A DNA stretch of 64,000 nt from Hanleya hanleyi (GCA_036873755.1 JAVTVY010025061.1:49186-113185), one strand, 5' to 3'; counted from the first letter of the stretch, positions 1 through 11,243 are shown. Notes: a model not told the origin generated them from the letters alone. A program made the numbers and translations.

Positions 1-830
1 GGTTGTTTTGAACGGACAGGGTTTAGAAGTTGTCTTATCAAAACTCGACACTGCTCTGAAAATAGTCACCCCCCCCCCACTCCCCCGCCATTTAAATCTT
101 TCTTCTCTTTTACACTCTTTCGAAGAACAAATGGCCCAATCAGTTCCAACTTCATCCAAAGGTAACAATTTCAGTTTATCGTGTTATTCTTTTCTTTTGC
201 AAAACTCGCTACATGTACACATTGGAGTAGTAGCTTAGCACTATGTAACGATGCAACCTGGTCCACAGTGGCCCGTTGCATAAAGCGTGCGCATGTTACG
301 TTAGCCGATGGATAAACTTTTGAGCTGTGCTCAGCTTACAACCGGTTCTATACACACATTAGTTAAAGTTTGATTTCCATTGCTAAAAAGGAAAGAAATA
401 TTCGGTATGAAAAAATGTCTGGCCCTGAACTAATAACCTAACCAACGTGTTTTCCTGATTTGCAAGTCAAGTAAGACAAATAGAGAAAAATGTGAACATG
501 GACATTGTTTGGACACCGGCCTACACTCTGGTCATGATTTGCACCTCGAATAAGACATATAGAGAAAAGTATGAAAATGGATATTGTTTGGACACCGAAC
601 AACACTGATTCGCAAGTCTCGTGTTGTGGGCATGTTCCTCAGTTATTTGGGAAGAATGGCTGTGAATATGCTGTGATGTCGCTGCCATGTTGGACTTGCG
701 GTGATGTCATTATGATGTTGTGTAGCCTGTCAATAGGATATATCTGTCTTCGTCTGGAATTTAAAAGGTCAACTTTATTCACTAATTTATACGTTATTAA
801 TGACTGGATCCCCGTGGGTACATTTGCTGA
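1..830 (+). repeat. Dispersed repeat X, copy 1 (cut by window edge)
   Basis: Scattered blocks match 20340-20665 and 21360-21600 in the same order, and the first ~230 bases also match 16690-16900. Shared landmarks include the block around 250-300 (a variant near 20610-20665) and the block around 410-480 (a variant near 21365-21440). In the paralogue near 20.7 kb the two halves are separated by a 567-bp MITE that is absent here. No open frame has a recognisable product. I do not know the family; it is non-coding in this copy or too decayed to read. Confidence 0.55.
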
Positions 831-1142
831 CTGAGCGCCGTAAAACTGGTAGATCAGAGACTATGGATACATAGATGTGGTGCGATTTTTCATAAGAGCG
901 ATAATTAACTCCAGACGATAAACTGTAAGTTACTTCGTAGTATATAAAACTGCAATTATTGGGTATAGAAACTTTGGAACAATTGCCGGAAAATAGCGTG
1001 GAAAAAGATCGGGCCCCAGTGAGTAAAAACTGTAATATATGAATTTAGCTTATAACCTCCGTCCATATATTAATTTGGTTACGTTTACTCGCATTTGTAT
1101 GATGGCCGAGAGGGGCCATCGCGTCTTTCATTTCTAATTTAA

Positions 1143-1661
1143 CGCGATGGAGCGATGGAGCTATGCGATGCGCGATGGAGCTATGCGATGGAGCGATGGA
1201 GCTATGCGATGAAAAGTCGCGCTATGCGATGCGCGATGAGGCTATGCGATGGAGCTATGCGATGCGCGATGGAGCTATGCGATGGAGCGATGGAGCTATG
1301 TGATGGAGCGATGGAGCTATGCGATAAAAAGTCGCGCTATGCGATGCGCGATGAGGCTATGCGATGGAGCTATGCGATGCGCGATGGAGCTATGCGATGG
1401 AGCGATGGAGCTATGCGATGGAGCTATGCGATGGAGCTATGCGATGGAGCGATGGAGCGATGGAGCTATGCGATGGGGCTATGCGATGGAGCTATGCGAT
1501 GGGGCTATGCGATGGAGCTATGCGATGAGGCTATGCGATGGAGCTATGCGATGGGGCTATGCGATGGAGCTATGCGATGGAGCTATGCGATGGGGCTATG
1601 CGATGGAGCTATGCGATGGGGCTATGCGATGGGGCTATGCGATGGAGCTATGCGATGAAAA
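1143..1661 (+). repeat. 13-bp tandem array, left foldback arm
   Basis: The unit is GCGATGGAGCTAT, repeated about 35-40 times with variants: GGGGCTAT, GAGGCTAT, a shortened GCGATGGA step, and a spacer AAAAGTCGC found every ~120 bp in the first half. The variants make a higher-order pattern. The frame reads as MRWSYAM/ELCDGA-like peptide repeats, with no support for translation. Confidence 0.85.
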
Positions 1662-1918
1662 GTCATTGCGCATGTTCGTTGAAAAACAGTCTTACAATGC
1701 GAAAACACAATCGCCAAAGTGAACAGAGAAATTAACAATTATTTTAAACATGAAAATTTCAATATGTGATCACGGTAGATAAGAACATTGCATTAGATTT
1801 CGGTTGGAGGTGTTCAAATGTATGCAGAAGATATTAAAACAACCAAACTTCAATTTCCAACGTTCACCGATGCGGTTTTACGTCACTTTTGAATACGAGC
1901 ATTTATGGTATAAAACTA

Positions 1919-2081
1919 CACGCTTAAAACTAAAGTATTGAAACTTACTCGTAAAGAGTTGAAATAACCCTTCAAGTGTGTCCACAGGGACAACACTTAA
2001 ACGAGCAGTCCCTGTGGACACACTTTAAAGAGTCATTTCAACACTTTACGAGTAAGTTTCAACACTCTAGTTTTAAGCGTG
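1919..2081. mobile_element. 163-bp hairpin MITE, Tc1/mariner-like TA insertion
   Basis: Nearly the whole length is an inverted repeat (left ~1919-1996, right ~2005-2081) with a short loop near 1997-2004. The termini read CACGCTTAAAACTA and its complement. A TA dinucleotide sits on each side (1917-1918, 2082-2083), as expected for a Tc1/mariner-type MITE. It lies inside the unique middle of the foldback element, so it inserted later. No coding capacity. Confidence 0.75.
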
Positions 2082-2551
2082 TAAGCTATTTACTACGCAT
2101 GAAACACAGCTTTCTATGTTGATATGGAGAAATATTTTTTTCGCTTCAAAGACAGGACAGCAAGAGGGTTTTTTCGCATGTAAACATGACATCTTCTTTC
2201 ACCAGTGTGACACCGGAATAGGCTGGTAATTTTTTCTGCAGTGTAATGTGCTTATCTCGTGAATTTGCTGGCAACCAGTTCCGTTCCATTGCTTCGACAA
2301 TTCCAAATTCACTGAGTTAGTAAACATACATGGGAGCTTTATAACGTACTTCTCGATTTTAGGCTTGAGTATGCTCATCAGCCGTGTATATTTCGAACGT
2401 AATCTCGTTATCCAACATATGGCTAGCCTATGTCCTCTTTTACGCATTGATCACACAGTCCAGCCACAAGGTTTTTACGTCAATTGCAGATGGTTGGCTC
2501 CCCAACAAATATAAAATATCTATGACTGTGTTCTTGACATGATCAATTAAA

Positions 2552-2894
2552 GACGCGAAGAAAATGCGATGGAAAATCAGAAATGAAAGACGCGATGAAA
2601 AATCAGAAATGAAATTAAAGACGCGAAGAAAATGCGATGGAAAATCAGAAATGAAAGACGCGATGAAAAATCAGAAATGAAATTAAAGACGCGAAGAAAA
2701 TGCGATGGAAAATCAGAAATGAAAGACGCGATGAAAATGCGATTTTCCATCGCATTTTCATCGCGTCTTTCATTTCTGATTTTCCATCGCATTTTCTTCG
2801 CGTCTTTAATTTCATTTCTGATTTTTCATCGCGTCTTTCATTTCTGATTTTCCATCGCATTTTCTTCGCGTCTTTAATTTCATTTCTGATTTTC
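2552..2894. repeat. 68-bp tandem units ending in a large palindrome
   Basis: Units beginning GACGCGAAGAAAATGCG start at 2552, 2620 and 2688 (period 68). After a centre near 2743-2749 the same sequence continues in reverse complement to about 2894. It contains TTTCATTTCTGATTTTCCA motifs related to the terminal block of the foldback element. The arm was therefore probably built by repeated amplification and inversion. The transcript could fold into a long hairpin. No gene. Confidence 0.8.
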
Positions 2895-3230
2895 CATCGC
2901 ATAGCTCCATCGCTCCATCGCATAGCTCCATCGCATAGCTCCATCGCATAGCTCCATCGCATAGCCCCATCGCATAGCTCCATCGCATAGCTCCATCGCG
3001 CATCGCATAGCTCCATCGCAAACCCTCATCGCGCATCGCATAGCGCGACTTTTTATCGCATAGCTCCATCGCTCCATCGCATAGCTCCATCGCTTCATCG
3101 CATAGCCTCATCGCGCATCGCATAGCGCGACTTTTCATCGCATAGCTTCATCGCTCCATCGCATAGCTCCATCGCGCATCGCATAGCTCCATCGTTCCAT
3201 CGCATAGCTCCATCGCTCCATCGCGTTAAA
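2895..3230 (-). repeat. 13-bp tandem array, right foldback arm
   Basis: This is the reverse complement of the left-arm unit (ATAGCTCCATCGC), about 25 copies, with the same spacer variant GCGACTTTT. It is shorter than the left arm, and unit order differs, so the arms have changed copy number independently since insertion or were never identical. Confidence 0.85.
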
Positions 3231-3276
3231 TTAGAAATGAAAGACGCGATGGCCCCTCTCGGCCATCATACATTTG

Positions 3277-3878
3277 AGAGTGTACTCTGTTGTCAATAAA
3301 TTGGTAAATAAAGTCCGGGTTCCTTGATTTGCGAAAGTCTTCTCGGCTGTTGCGCTTTGCGGAATCACCCATCTGATAAAAACATTGCCTTTATTCCGTA
3401 TTTTCGTCGATTCAAATGTCAGAAGCTTTTCTGCAATTCTAAAACTGGTTCGGAGGGAAGAGGACTTCATTATCAATATTTTCTGGAAAGAACGGAATAG
3501 TTGAATATTTATAGATCCTTATATAGTACTGGGGAGTGGCGAAGAGTGATGGTATAATCCTGCTACGTACCTGATGCCGTCATGGACCACGAATTTACGA
3601 ACGGTTTGATAGTGCAAGATTTTGGCCTACCCATGCATACTGAGTGATCTGGTGACCGATTTTCGCTGAATTCCCAGTATGGCACTTTCCATACAGTTGT
3701 AAAATGATTAGTTCCCTTCGGTCACGTTACCTTATATGGGCGTATAGAAATAAGGCTTGTGCTATTAACTTTGATCGACAATGCATTTCAGTAAGATTGC
3801 AAGACAGAGAGAAATGAAAACATTCAAAACGCGTTGATATAATTTTTAAGAGTATTTCATTCACTCATTCACTCACAT
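3277..3878. other. No recognisable feature
   Basis: Unique-looking, AT-rich sequence. Short open frames show no known domain. The last ~35 bases contain CATTCACT/CACTCATT runs like the SINE tails elsewhere, immediately before the 310-bp duplication. Confidence 0.4.
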
Positions 3879-4188
3879 ACTGTGGCTATCATTTAAACAA
3901 TATCTTTCATAGTCATGAATTAGGCTTCCCATTTCTTAATTCACCAAAGTCGAGCTTCACTCATTCGATGACAAGACATTCCATTGGTGTCCGGTAAAAT
4001 GGACTCGCTATATATGTTCTTTTTCTGTCGATATGACGAAGTTCAGGCCGCTGCGTCCTTTGAGGACAAATCGTTCTTTAGATGTTGTATGAATTTTCTT
4101 GTTAAATACTTCCATTGAAGAGACGATGGGCAACAGGTACGGAAGAATTAATCTAGCTGTCCTGATGAATGTATCGAGAGTCGCACTT
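3879..4188. repeat. 310-bp direct repeat, copy at LINE 3' side
   Basis: Read base by base, it looks identical to 5816-6125 at an offset of 1937. The two copies bracket the LINE fragment exactly, so this may be an exceptionally long target-site duplication. Outside the 310 bp the flanks differ. Confidence 0.85.
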
Positions 4189-5815
4189 TTTTTTATATTT
4201 TTTTATTCATTTTTGTTTCACAGACGTGTGCCAACAAACGTGTACATGCAGATGATCACATATTTGCACATCCATTTACAAAAGTATAGATACACACACA
4301 TGAAAATATATACAGCCGTTTAGGGAGTAATCTCTTGCTCGTTATAGACCTTATGGTACCTAGTTCTAGCCTGAAGCTCACATGAGTAATCTACTGCTGC
4401 TGACTATTAAGATATTTGATAAAAAGTATCCATTTTCTATTAAATTTATCCAATGTATTTTCCATATTTGCTATATATTTTTCGGTATTATAGTGTTTCT
4501 GAATGATCTGCAATAACGCTTTTATGTGTACTTTAGATTTGTGCAGTTTTGAATTATATATATAATTTTTAGTAAGCAGCATCAGATTATTCATGACCTC
4601 TTGTCCTTTACCCCAACCAAGTACAATTCGATCAGCAGTTATAGACCCTCTTAATTTTGCTACTTCTTTGCACCACTTTTCTAAATCGGTCCACAGCTTT
4701 TTGACAGTTTCACATTCTATAAATATATGTTCTATTGTTTCTACAAAGGCTTTACAAACTTCACAAATATCGCTCTCTGATTTACCAATCTTGTATGAAA
4801 AACAGTTGGTGCTTAGTATTCTATGCAAGAATCTATATTGTAGATCTATTAGTGTAGTAGAGCCAGTACACCGTCTGATGCTGGCAAATGTGTTGTTCCA
4901 TACAATATCTTCTTTTTGTAAATACTTCTCCCATGTACTACAAACTGTGGGGTTGAAACACCTATCGTCATTCAATATATCATAATAGTTTCTGCATCCC
5001 TTCGCTTGCCTCACCAGGAACTCAATATACTGTGTAATACGGGGGCTGGTTCTCAAAATACGCGAGTAGTTTTCTTCCACATTCTTTGTCCATTTCTTGG
5101 GTATAGATTTGGTTAATTGGTTATAGTCCAAAAAGGTCCCCTTTATGCCATACCATGATTTTAGCTCGACTAAACTCATTATTTTACCTTCTATATTGAT
5201 TATGTCCCTTAGATTTTTGATACCATGGTTATACCAGTTTTCTATAAAAAGATTGGGTGTCCGGAAATGGTGATTGTACCAAAGCGGTTCGTTGTATATA
5301 TTGTCGAGAGTTTTATTTTTCATTGCCTTTTGGACGTGATGCCAGGCTTGGAGGGTGTCTTTCCAAAAAGGGTTTTGTATATCACGCGTGACTACCCTGC
5401 CAAGGTTACATATGTTTTCATAATACTTTCCGCCGAGAAGACTTTGCCACTTTCCTTTCTGTAGTATTAATTTTTTTATCCATGAGGTTTTTAATGCCTG
5501 TGCAAAATTTTTCAAGTTAACCATTCTCAGTCCTCCATATTTATAGTCTTGTGTTATTACGTCTCTTTTTATTCGGTCGCTACCTTCATTCCAAATAAAT
5601 TTAAACAGGTTAGTATTCAGTTCTTTCATAGTGTTTTCTGGTGGGTTTGGCAAGGCAAGGAAGAGATGCACAAGCTTTGACAGTGCTTTAGATTTGATGA
5701 CCGTTATCTTTCCCAGTAGCGTAAGTTTACGAAGTTTCCACCTCGACAGCTCTTTTTTCAGATCATTCATTTTAGACAGATAGTTGACTTTCCAGATATT
5801 ATGAAAGTCAACAGA
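4189..5815 (-). mobile_element. 5'-truncated L1/Tx1-like LINE
   Basis: The insert between the two direct repeats reads on the minus strand. It carries the C-terminal part of a LINE ORF2 and ends at its 3' side in an A-rich run (4189-4205 on this strand is T-rich), directly abutting the duplicated target. The endonuclease and the catalytic reverse-transcriptase motifs are missing, so the element was 5'-truncated and could not move on its own. Identical flanking repeats argue that the insertion is very recent. Confidence 0.75.
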
Positions 5816-5869
5816 ACTGTGGCTATCATTTAAACAATATCTTTCATAGTCATGAATTAGGCTTCCCAT
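4391..5869 (-). pseudogene. LINE ORF2 C-terminal fragment, 492 codons
   Basis: The frame is open. About residues 35-110 read as the region downstream of the RT palm in L1-type ORF2 (WKLRKLTLLGKITVIKSK, then an LNTNLFKFIWN and KYGGLRMVNL segment). Around residue 365 there is a Cys/His motif of the zf-RVT type (CEVC...ETIEHIFIEC). No FADD box is present; full ORF2 proteins of this group exceed 1100 residues. The first 18 codons (MGSLIHDYERYC...) lie in the flanking duplicated DNA, so the apparent start codon is accidental. A functional product is unlikely. Confidence 0.75.
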
Positions 5870-6125
5870 TTCTTAATTCACCAAAGTCGAGCTTCACTCA
5901 TTCGATGACAAGACATTCCATTGGTGTCCGGTAAAATGGACTCGCTATATATGTTCTTTTTCTGTCGATATGACGAAGTTCAGGCCGCTGCGTCCTTTGA
6001 GGACAAATCGTTCTTTAGATGTTGTATGAATTTTCTTGTTAAATACTTCCATTGAAGAGACGATGGGCAACAGGTACGGAAGAATTAATCTAGCTGTCCT
6101 GATGAATGTATCGAGAGTCGCACTT
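5816..6125. repeat. 310-bp direct repeat, copy at LINE 5' side
   Basis: Partner of 3879-4188, with no difference seen. It contains the 3' end and stop of the 147-codon minus-strand frame 5945-6388, so the other copy also carries that frame's last ~60 codons without the rest. Confidence 0.85.
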
Positions 6126-6388
6126 AAGATATTGGTATAAGCGGAATTACCAGATGGGTTGCGTTCCATCCAAACAGAAAAAAGTGGTTTCAGGTGGGTT
6201 GTTACCGTCTGCTTAATTACCCGGCCCAATATTTGCCTCATGCAAGCTGCCGTCTGTTTATTCACTCGTTTCCTAGCCCCGTCGATAGATAACAAATCAC
6301 GGACACCGTGCCAATAAAGCTGTGGTAAAATATTCAACCAAATGAGTGCACAAAATGGTAACAGCAACTTGATATATGTTAGAGTCAC
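5945..6388 (-). CDS. Hypothetical 147-residue frame
   Basis: I do not recognise this protein. It starts with a hydrophobic stretch (about residues 7-25), has a basic middle (GARKRVNKQ), a second hydrophobic stretch (~residues 96-112) and a basic C-terminus. No motif, ribosome context or splice evidence proves it is real. It may be an exon fragment or an element ORF whose 3' end was duplicated by the neighbouring LINE event. Confidence 0.2.
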   Translation of the reverse strand: MTLTYIKLLLPFCALIWLNILPQLYWHGVRDLLSIDGARKRVNKQTAACMRQILGRVIKQTVTTHLKPLFSVWMERNPSGNSAYTNILSATLDTFIRTARLILPYLLPIVSSMEVFNKKIHTTSKERFVLKGRSGLNFVISTEKEHI

Positions 6389-7129
6389 GACAATATCGTG
6401 GTTCAGATCAGCACACGGGATTGATATTAATCATTAGACCCTGAAACCACAAGGATGACATCCGGTTTCTGCTTAGACTGGAGGTTCTGTTCCATTGAAC
6501 GCATCAAGGTTAGAATACCCCATTGATTTATCCCTCCTGTATCTTAGTCTGAATGTACTCATGTTGTTCATTACCTCTTGTCGCTCTTCTCGTGAAATGT
6601 ACCAAACCACACTGGTTTCCATACAGTTGTAAATTCAAATTTTTTTCAGAAAGAAACTGTGGTCTGGGAAGAGCACTTTTCAGTTGTCCAAACTGTTCAC
6701 GTGGCTACCGGCGTTTGATTGTGTCCTACACAGAACACAGTCACCAATATCGCAACTTTTTCATGAATTAATGGAAACATCTTAAGTAAGCGGAACACAA
6801 CAAAAGTTAGCCATGCTATTATCCGATAATGAAACTGAGCATTTAACGCTGGATATTCTGACCACGAACATGGTTCCTTGGATGAGGTGACGTCATCTAC
6901 TGTATTTCAACCTCAAGTCGCCTCACCTTAGGCCAAGCACATCATACCAGGTTAAATGGAAACTATGCTACTTAAGGACCAAATGGCTACAGTGGTTTCT
7001 GACTTCCTGGTTGTCACCATGGAATCATCATAAATGAAGATTTCTGAATTAAATGTAAGATAATTAGCAGTCAGTCCTGACTTTATCCAGGTTAAGTTTG
7101 TATATGGAGACGGATCCAGTCTGAAATAT
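6389..7129. other. No recognisable feature
   Basis: No domain, TIR or tandem repeat was seen. A T-rich stretch near 6630-6655 partly resembles sequence near 3690, without enough length to call a repeat. Confidence 0.35.
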
Positions 7130-7465
7130 AGCTGCTATCTAGGGGCTAGGGACCGTTTGAATATCTGCTGCTCCTCCATGGTGTTCAAATAAACAACCAC
7201 AATCAAAGCCGGACTGAGACACATACTCTGAAAACGAACTGGAAATCATTTGGATAAACAATAATGGTCATTGCCTTGCTGACGTCATCTTTGAAAACTG
7301 TTGACCGCTTCTCTCTTATAGAAAGCCATTTTGTGCCTTTATTATTTTTGGAATTATTGGTATCTATCATACGAAATAGGTCTTTCAATTATTGACGCGG
7401 AATTTCTTTTAAGGATGGCAGCTGAATATTGAATGTCGGATCTGATGCTTGTCATTTTATTTGCC
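7130..7465 (+). repeat. PLE-tail repeat, copy
   Basis: Matches in order the ~430 bp that follow the Penelope-like RT at 25440-25860. Landmarks are a GGGGCTAGGGACCG block, a CAATCAAAGC...GACTGAGA block, GAAAACTGTTGACCGCTTCT, and a terminal GGATGGCAGCTGAATATTGA block. At least eight copies lie in the window in both orientations, most without RT sequence. Confidence 0.65.
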
Positions 7466-7820
7466 TTACAGGTCAATATTCCCTATGACTGAATCACATC
7501 ATGTGCATTAGCGCTCTTGAAATTGATACTATTCTAAACGAATGAGACTTAAACCTAGCAGCTGGGAGATTTCGGAAAAATACGGCTTTCTTCAATACTT
7601 CTAAATATGCTGCGCTGTTAGTGGATTGGATTTTAAATGAAAGAAATCTGCCCGTCTGGACGTAGACTAATATATGCCTCAACCGCCAGAACTGGGAATA
7701 AAGGGGAATTAGACAGACTTTCAATGTTCAAAAATGTTGATTTCCCATGCTGATCTGCCTTAGAGTATCGGATAATCAACTTAACACGTCGGTTGGCACC
7801 AGTCTACATATCATCGGGTG

Positions 7821-8774
7821 ATCCCAATCGGCGGGGGTTTGTGCACACACGGAGAAATGTACAAATTTGACAAATGTGGCCACATTTTTCTATAGAGAAT
7901 GTGGCCACATTTCTGAAGAATCAATTTTCAATTATAAAGAACTGAGAATAGTAGATCCAGTGATATACAATTGTGTCAAAACGAACTCCAAACACATGTC
8001 ATTTGAAAATAAGAAATGTGATAATTTTCTTACCGGTCCACAAGCGGTCTATACCGACAAAAACCGTTTCGCGATGTTTTTACACTTATTTGGTAGTGAC
8101 GCATTCTCGTCCAACGGGTATATTGACAATCGTGGATGGGAACTATTTACTATTAAACAGTATCATAAATAAATGAAAAGTCGGGGAAAAGTTGTGAAAA
8201 TGCAACGGTAACGACGAGCATTTCGTAGCAGGCATGCAAGTTCCAGCAGAGATCAACTGTGCTGCGATTGACTAGAAGCTAGAAACCACGCCTATATTTT
8301 CATCATTTCACCCAATCAAAGCGCTTGTTACATTTTGATAGACAAGAGGTTTATATCCGGGCATTTTTTATGTCTTGGTCAACAACAACGCACGGAGAAA
8401 ACAGAACGGTAAATGCATTTTTCTTTGTAAAATAAAGTTTTTTTTGCTTATTCGTGAATCGTTTCCATCCATCAGATGCCGTAGATTATATCAAGCGACG
8501 TGTAGAAATCATGCATGGACCATTGATGATTTCATTCACGTAGTTTCGAGACGTGAACTGGAAATCTTCAATGCATGCATTTTTTTCTCATTTTGAAAGA
8601 CATCGTAAAATGTGGTCACATTTGTGGCCTCTTTCTGTTAAGTTTTACACGATAGTGTTATATTATTTATCATGGAAAATGGTTCTACTGAAATGTGGCC
8701 ACATTCTCTATAGGGAAATGTGGCCACATTTTTTTTACAGAGAGCGTGTCCAGAAAAACCCCGCCGATTGGGAT
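7821..8774. mobile_element. 954-bp TIR element with TGTGGCCACA palindromes
   Basis: The ends are inverted copies of ATCCCAATCGGCGGGG. About 50 bp inside each end lie two palindromes AAATGTGGCCACATTT separated by CTATAGAGAA or its complement (7872-7887, 7898-7912; 8689-8703, 8715-8730). A weaker copy occurs near 8610. Inverted similarity extends ~110 bp per side. The interior has a 101-codon plus-strand frame (7867-8172) starting inside the TIR, with no known domain. No clear TSD was found: the outermost AT may belong to the TIR or be a 2-bp duplication. The paired palindromes look like subterminal protein-binding sites. Superfamily unknown. Confidence 0.65.
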
Positions 8775-8904
8775 TAGGCCCATATATTGGTTGTGAAAAC
8801 CATTCCCCCTCACCCTTAAGGACCACAGAGGCCAATAATAAGTAAGCGATTTTGAATAACAGCGAGTCATAAACAGAAAATCACACACTACGTAATGCAC
8901 AAGG

Positions 8905-9880
8905 TAGCTCCATCAAACTGTTTATATATGGGTAAACGCACATCACGCATTTCACCTTTTGATGGACGTCAGGATCGCAGATTGCAAGAACGAAAAACCT
9001 ATTGTCGAAAATGTCCGTTATTGAGAGGCTACGTAGAAACACCTGCAAGAATGCGAGAATTAAAATATTCGCATTTCATCATTAAAACGCTGACCGGACA
9101 GGAAATAGTGACTAACTGTCTCATCCACCAGACACATCTCACATAATCCTATTACATGTAGTTCATTGTTTATTCTAAGCAAGTATTTATTCAACGATAT
9201 ATCCCCCAGAGAGAAATTTGAATACGGTGACATCAACCCTTCATCTAGACAGGTGAATATTATTACAGGTTCAGCGTCAAAATGAAATCGCTAACATATC
9301 ACGTAAACCCTGCAATTTATTGATCAAATGAGGCTTAACACATACAATTATTTTAGACAGAGTCCGCGCAATGTACCAGAGATATTCTCAAGACGTGAAG
9401 CTTTAGCTAGTTTAACTCTATCGCAATGGCGCAAACGTTACTCTGCATGGCTAGCCATCCACTCGAAACATATATTGATATTTTCTACATAATTCTGTAA
9501 TATGTAGGCTAGATCAGATTTGTGAAGTTTCTTATTTAGGAATATGAAAACAAAAGGGTGGATAGGCGGGGAAGTATGGTTAATGCTTAAGCATAACTCT
9601 AGGTTAGAACCCGTATGCACACCATGCAATGCAATATCTCCATGGAGTCGATATGAACAGTCTCAATGGAAGCGTCTATAAGAAACATTATTTAGATAAA
9701 TGGACTTGAAAATTCATTTGAATGAATGTCAATGCTATGAATTCAACGATGAGAACATCATGATTTTTTCACGACATCACGGAAAAGTTTCTTGCAAGAG
9801 TCTGGTTTGTTTATTTATATTCTTATTTGATTTGATCATGAACTCGTAAATTCTTCAAGCACGACGGCTGGTACTTAATG
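8905..9880 (+). repeat. Dispersed repeat X, copy 2
   Basis: 8990-9140 matches 16910-17060 and 21790-21910 (AATGTCCGTTATTG block, CATTATTAAAACGC block). 9140-9880 matches 17060-17900, including AAGTATTTATTCAACGATAT and a later GAAACATTAT block. An 83-codon frame at 8895-9146 is not conserved as a frame in the other copies, so I regard it as accidental. Confidence 0.55.
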
Positions 9881-10339
9881 TCTTCATGTGAGATCTTCAT
9901 GGTGTCACAATCAAAGCGTCACTGAGATAATGTCTAATATAAATATCCCTAAAAACTAGCAATGAATAGTGCCAGAACACACGGAACAGTTCGTTTCTTA
10001 TCACTATCATAAGCAATTTTGAAAACAAAAATGAAACCCTTAAACATTACTTGTTTCAAAAAGAGATTTCTTGCTTGCCAACCAATTTCATCTGCGACAA
10101 TATAACCTGGCTCCAAGTGTTTACACGTGGTGCTTTGTCTATTTTATTGTCCGACTGCCTTACTTCCATAACACTATTTACGAGGGTCGTTCGGTTGCTA
10201 CAACATTTCGGGAAAGATATTGCGCCACTAATTTAAAAAATCTGAACGTTTGAATGTATGTTGATATGGAAACACTGGAAATGTCTTACAGAAGAACTTG
10301 ATTCGAATAAACACATACAGTACACACATATATCCACCT

Positions 10340-11238
10340 GGGACTTCTAGACCCTCCATACCACAATCCCTCATCAGGAACTAATTGGCCATGTTAGTCC
10401 AACTGGTCGGAAAACTGATGACCAAGATATTAATACCAGAACCCCAAAAGCATTCTTCAGCTGTGCTACAAACACGGGATATCATTCGTGGGACGTTTCT
10501 TTGTTCATAGATTCGCTTGAATTCCTCATTATTAATATATATGCGACATTTGGCACCAAAATATATCAACAGCATATATGTATTCCTACGGGAACTTAAT
10601 GTGCATCCATATTGACTGACCTGCAGAAGCTGTCAAAAACTAACTTATTTGAAATTCCGTTTCTTCTGGGTTATCAAGCGATACATCAAATCATGTTTAG
10701 CACCTATATCTCTATAAAGATGAAGCGGACCTTCTCTCTGGTCGACTTTGTCATTGATAACAATTTTGACATTGTAAACTACCACTTTCTGGACAATAAT
10801 ATTATAGAGGTACCTACACATGGCGTATATATATCTCGTCTAGTAGCATTTTCTAATTCCTGTGAGTGTTTAATCAACGATACAAGACATTAGTTGAGAA
10901 ATTTGTAAGACTGCGCTATACCACTAAGCCCCTCCACTCAAAGTTTCTCAAATTAGGTGATACATATTGCACGCTAAAAATAAATAGGCGTTACATTTCT
11001 TAACTTACGCCGTATGAATCCCATGTGATATCTTCAGGGTGTTCAAATGAACAGCCACAATCGAAACGTGACTGAGATACATCATACTCTAAATAACGAT
11101 TTTTTAACGACAATCATATGGATGTAAGAATATTGATCAGCGATATAGATTTCATATTTGGAACATCCTGAATGATTTTCTCTCGCATGAAACTAGCCCA
11201 TGTGTATGTTACTATGATTATTATTGAATTGGTGCTAA
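10340..11238 (+). mobile_element. Degenerate Penelope-like element, copy 1
   Basis: Recognisable by alignment to the better copy at 24741-25860: a TACCACGGGA...TTCGTGGGACGTTTCT block, a YQQHI-IPTGT remnant (near 10560-10600), then FDIVNYHFLDNN and HGVYISRLVAF remnants (near 10765-10850). The tail repeat follows to 11238. Several stops, frameshifts and an internal deletion remove the YIDD region. It abuts a second PLE in opposite orientation at 11239-11244. Confidence 0.65.
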
Positions 11239-11243
11239 TTACA

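Larger units (their letters stand above)
1098..3270. mobile_element. Foldback-type transposable element with satellite arms
   Basis: The ends are exact inverted copies starting TATGATGGCCGAGAGG and running about 60 bp through a TTTCATTTCTAATTTAACGC block. A direct 6-bp CATTTG lies immediately outside each end (1092-1097 and 3271-3276), which looks like a target-site duplication. Inside the termini both arms are tandem 13-bp units (about 0.5 kb left, 0.33 kb right) in opposite orientation. The middle (~1662-2551) is non-repetitive apart from a nested hairpin MITE. This matches the architecture of foldback (FB) elements, which have long inverted repeats made of subrepeats. No transposase is visible, so it would be non-autonomous. 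Long open frames on both strands across the arms are a by-product of the repeats, not genes. Confidence 0.8.

Noticed and set aside
1155..1722. Long overlapping open frames encoding MRWSYAM/ELCDGA repeats
   Set aside because: They arise because the 13-bp unit has no stop in several frames; both strands and all arms show them.
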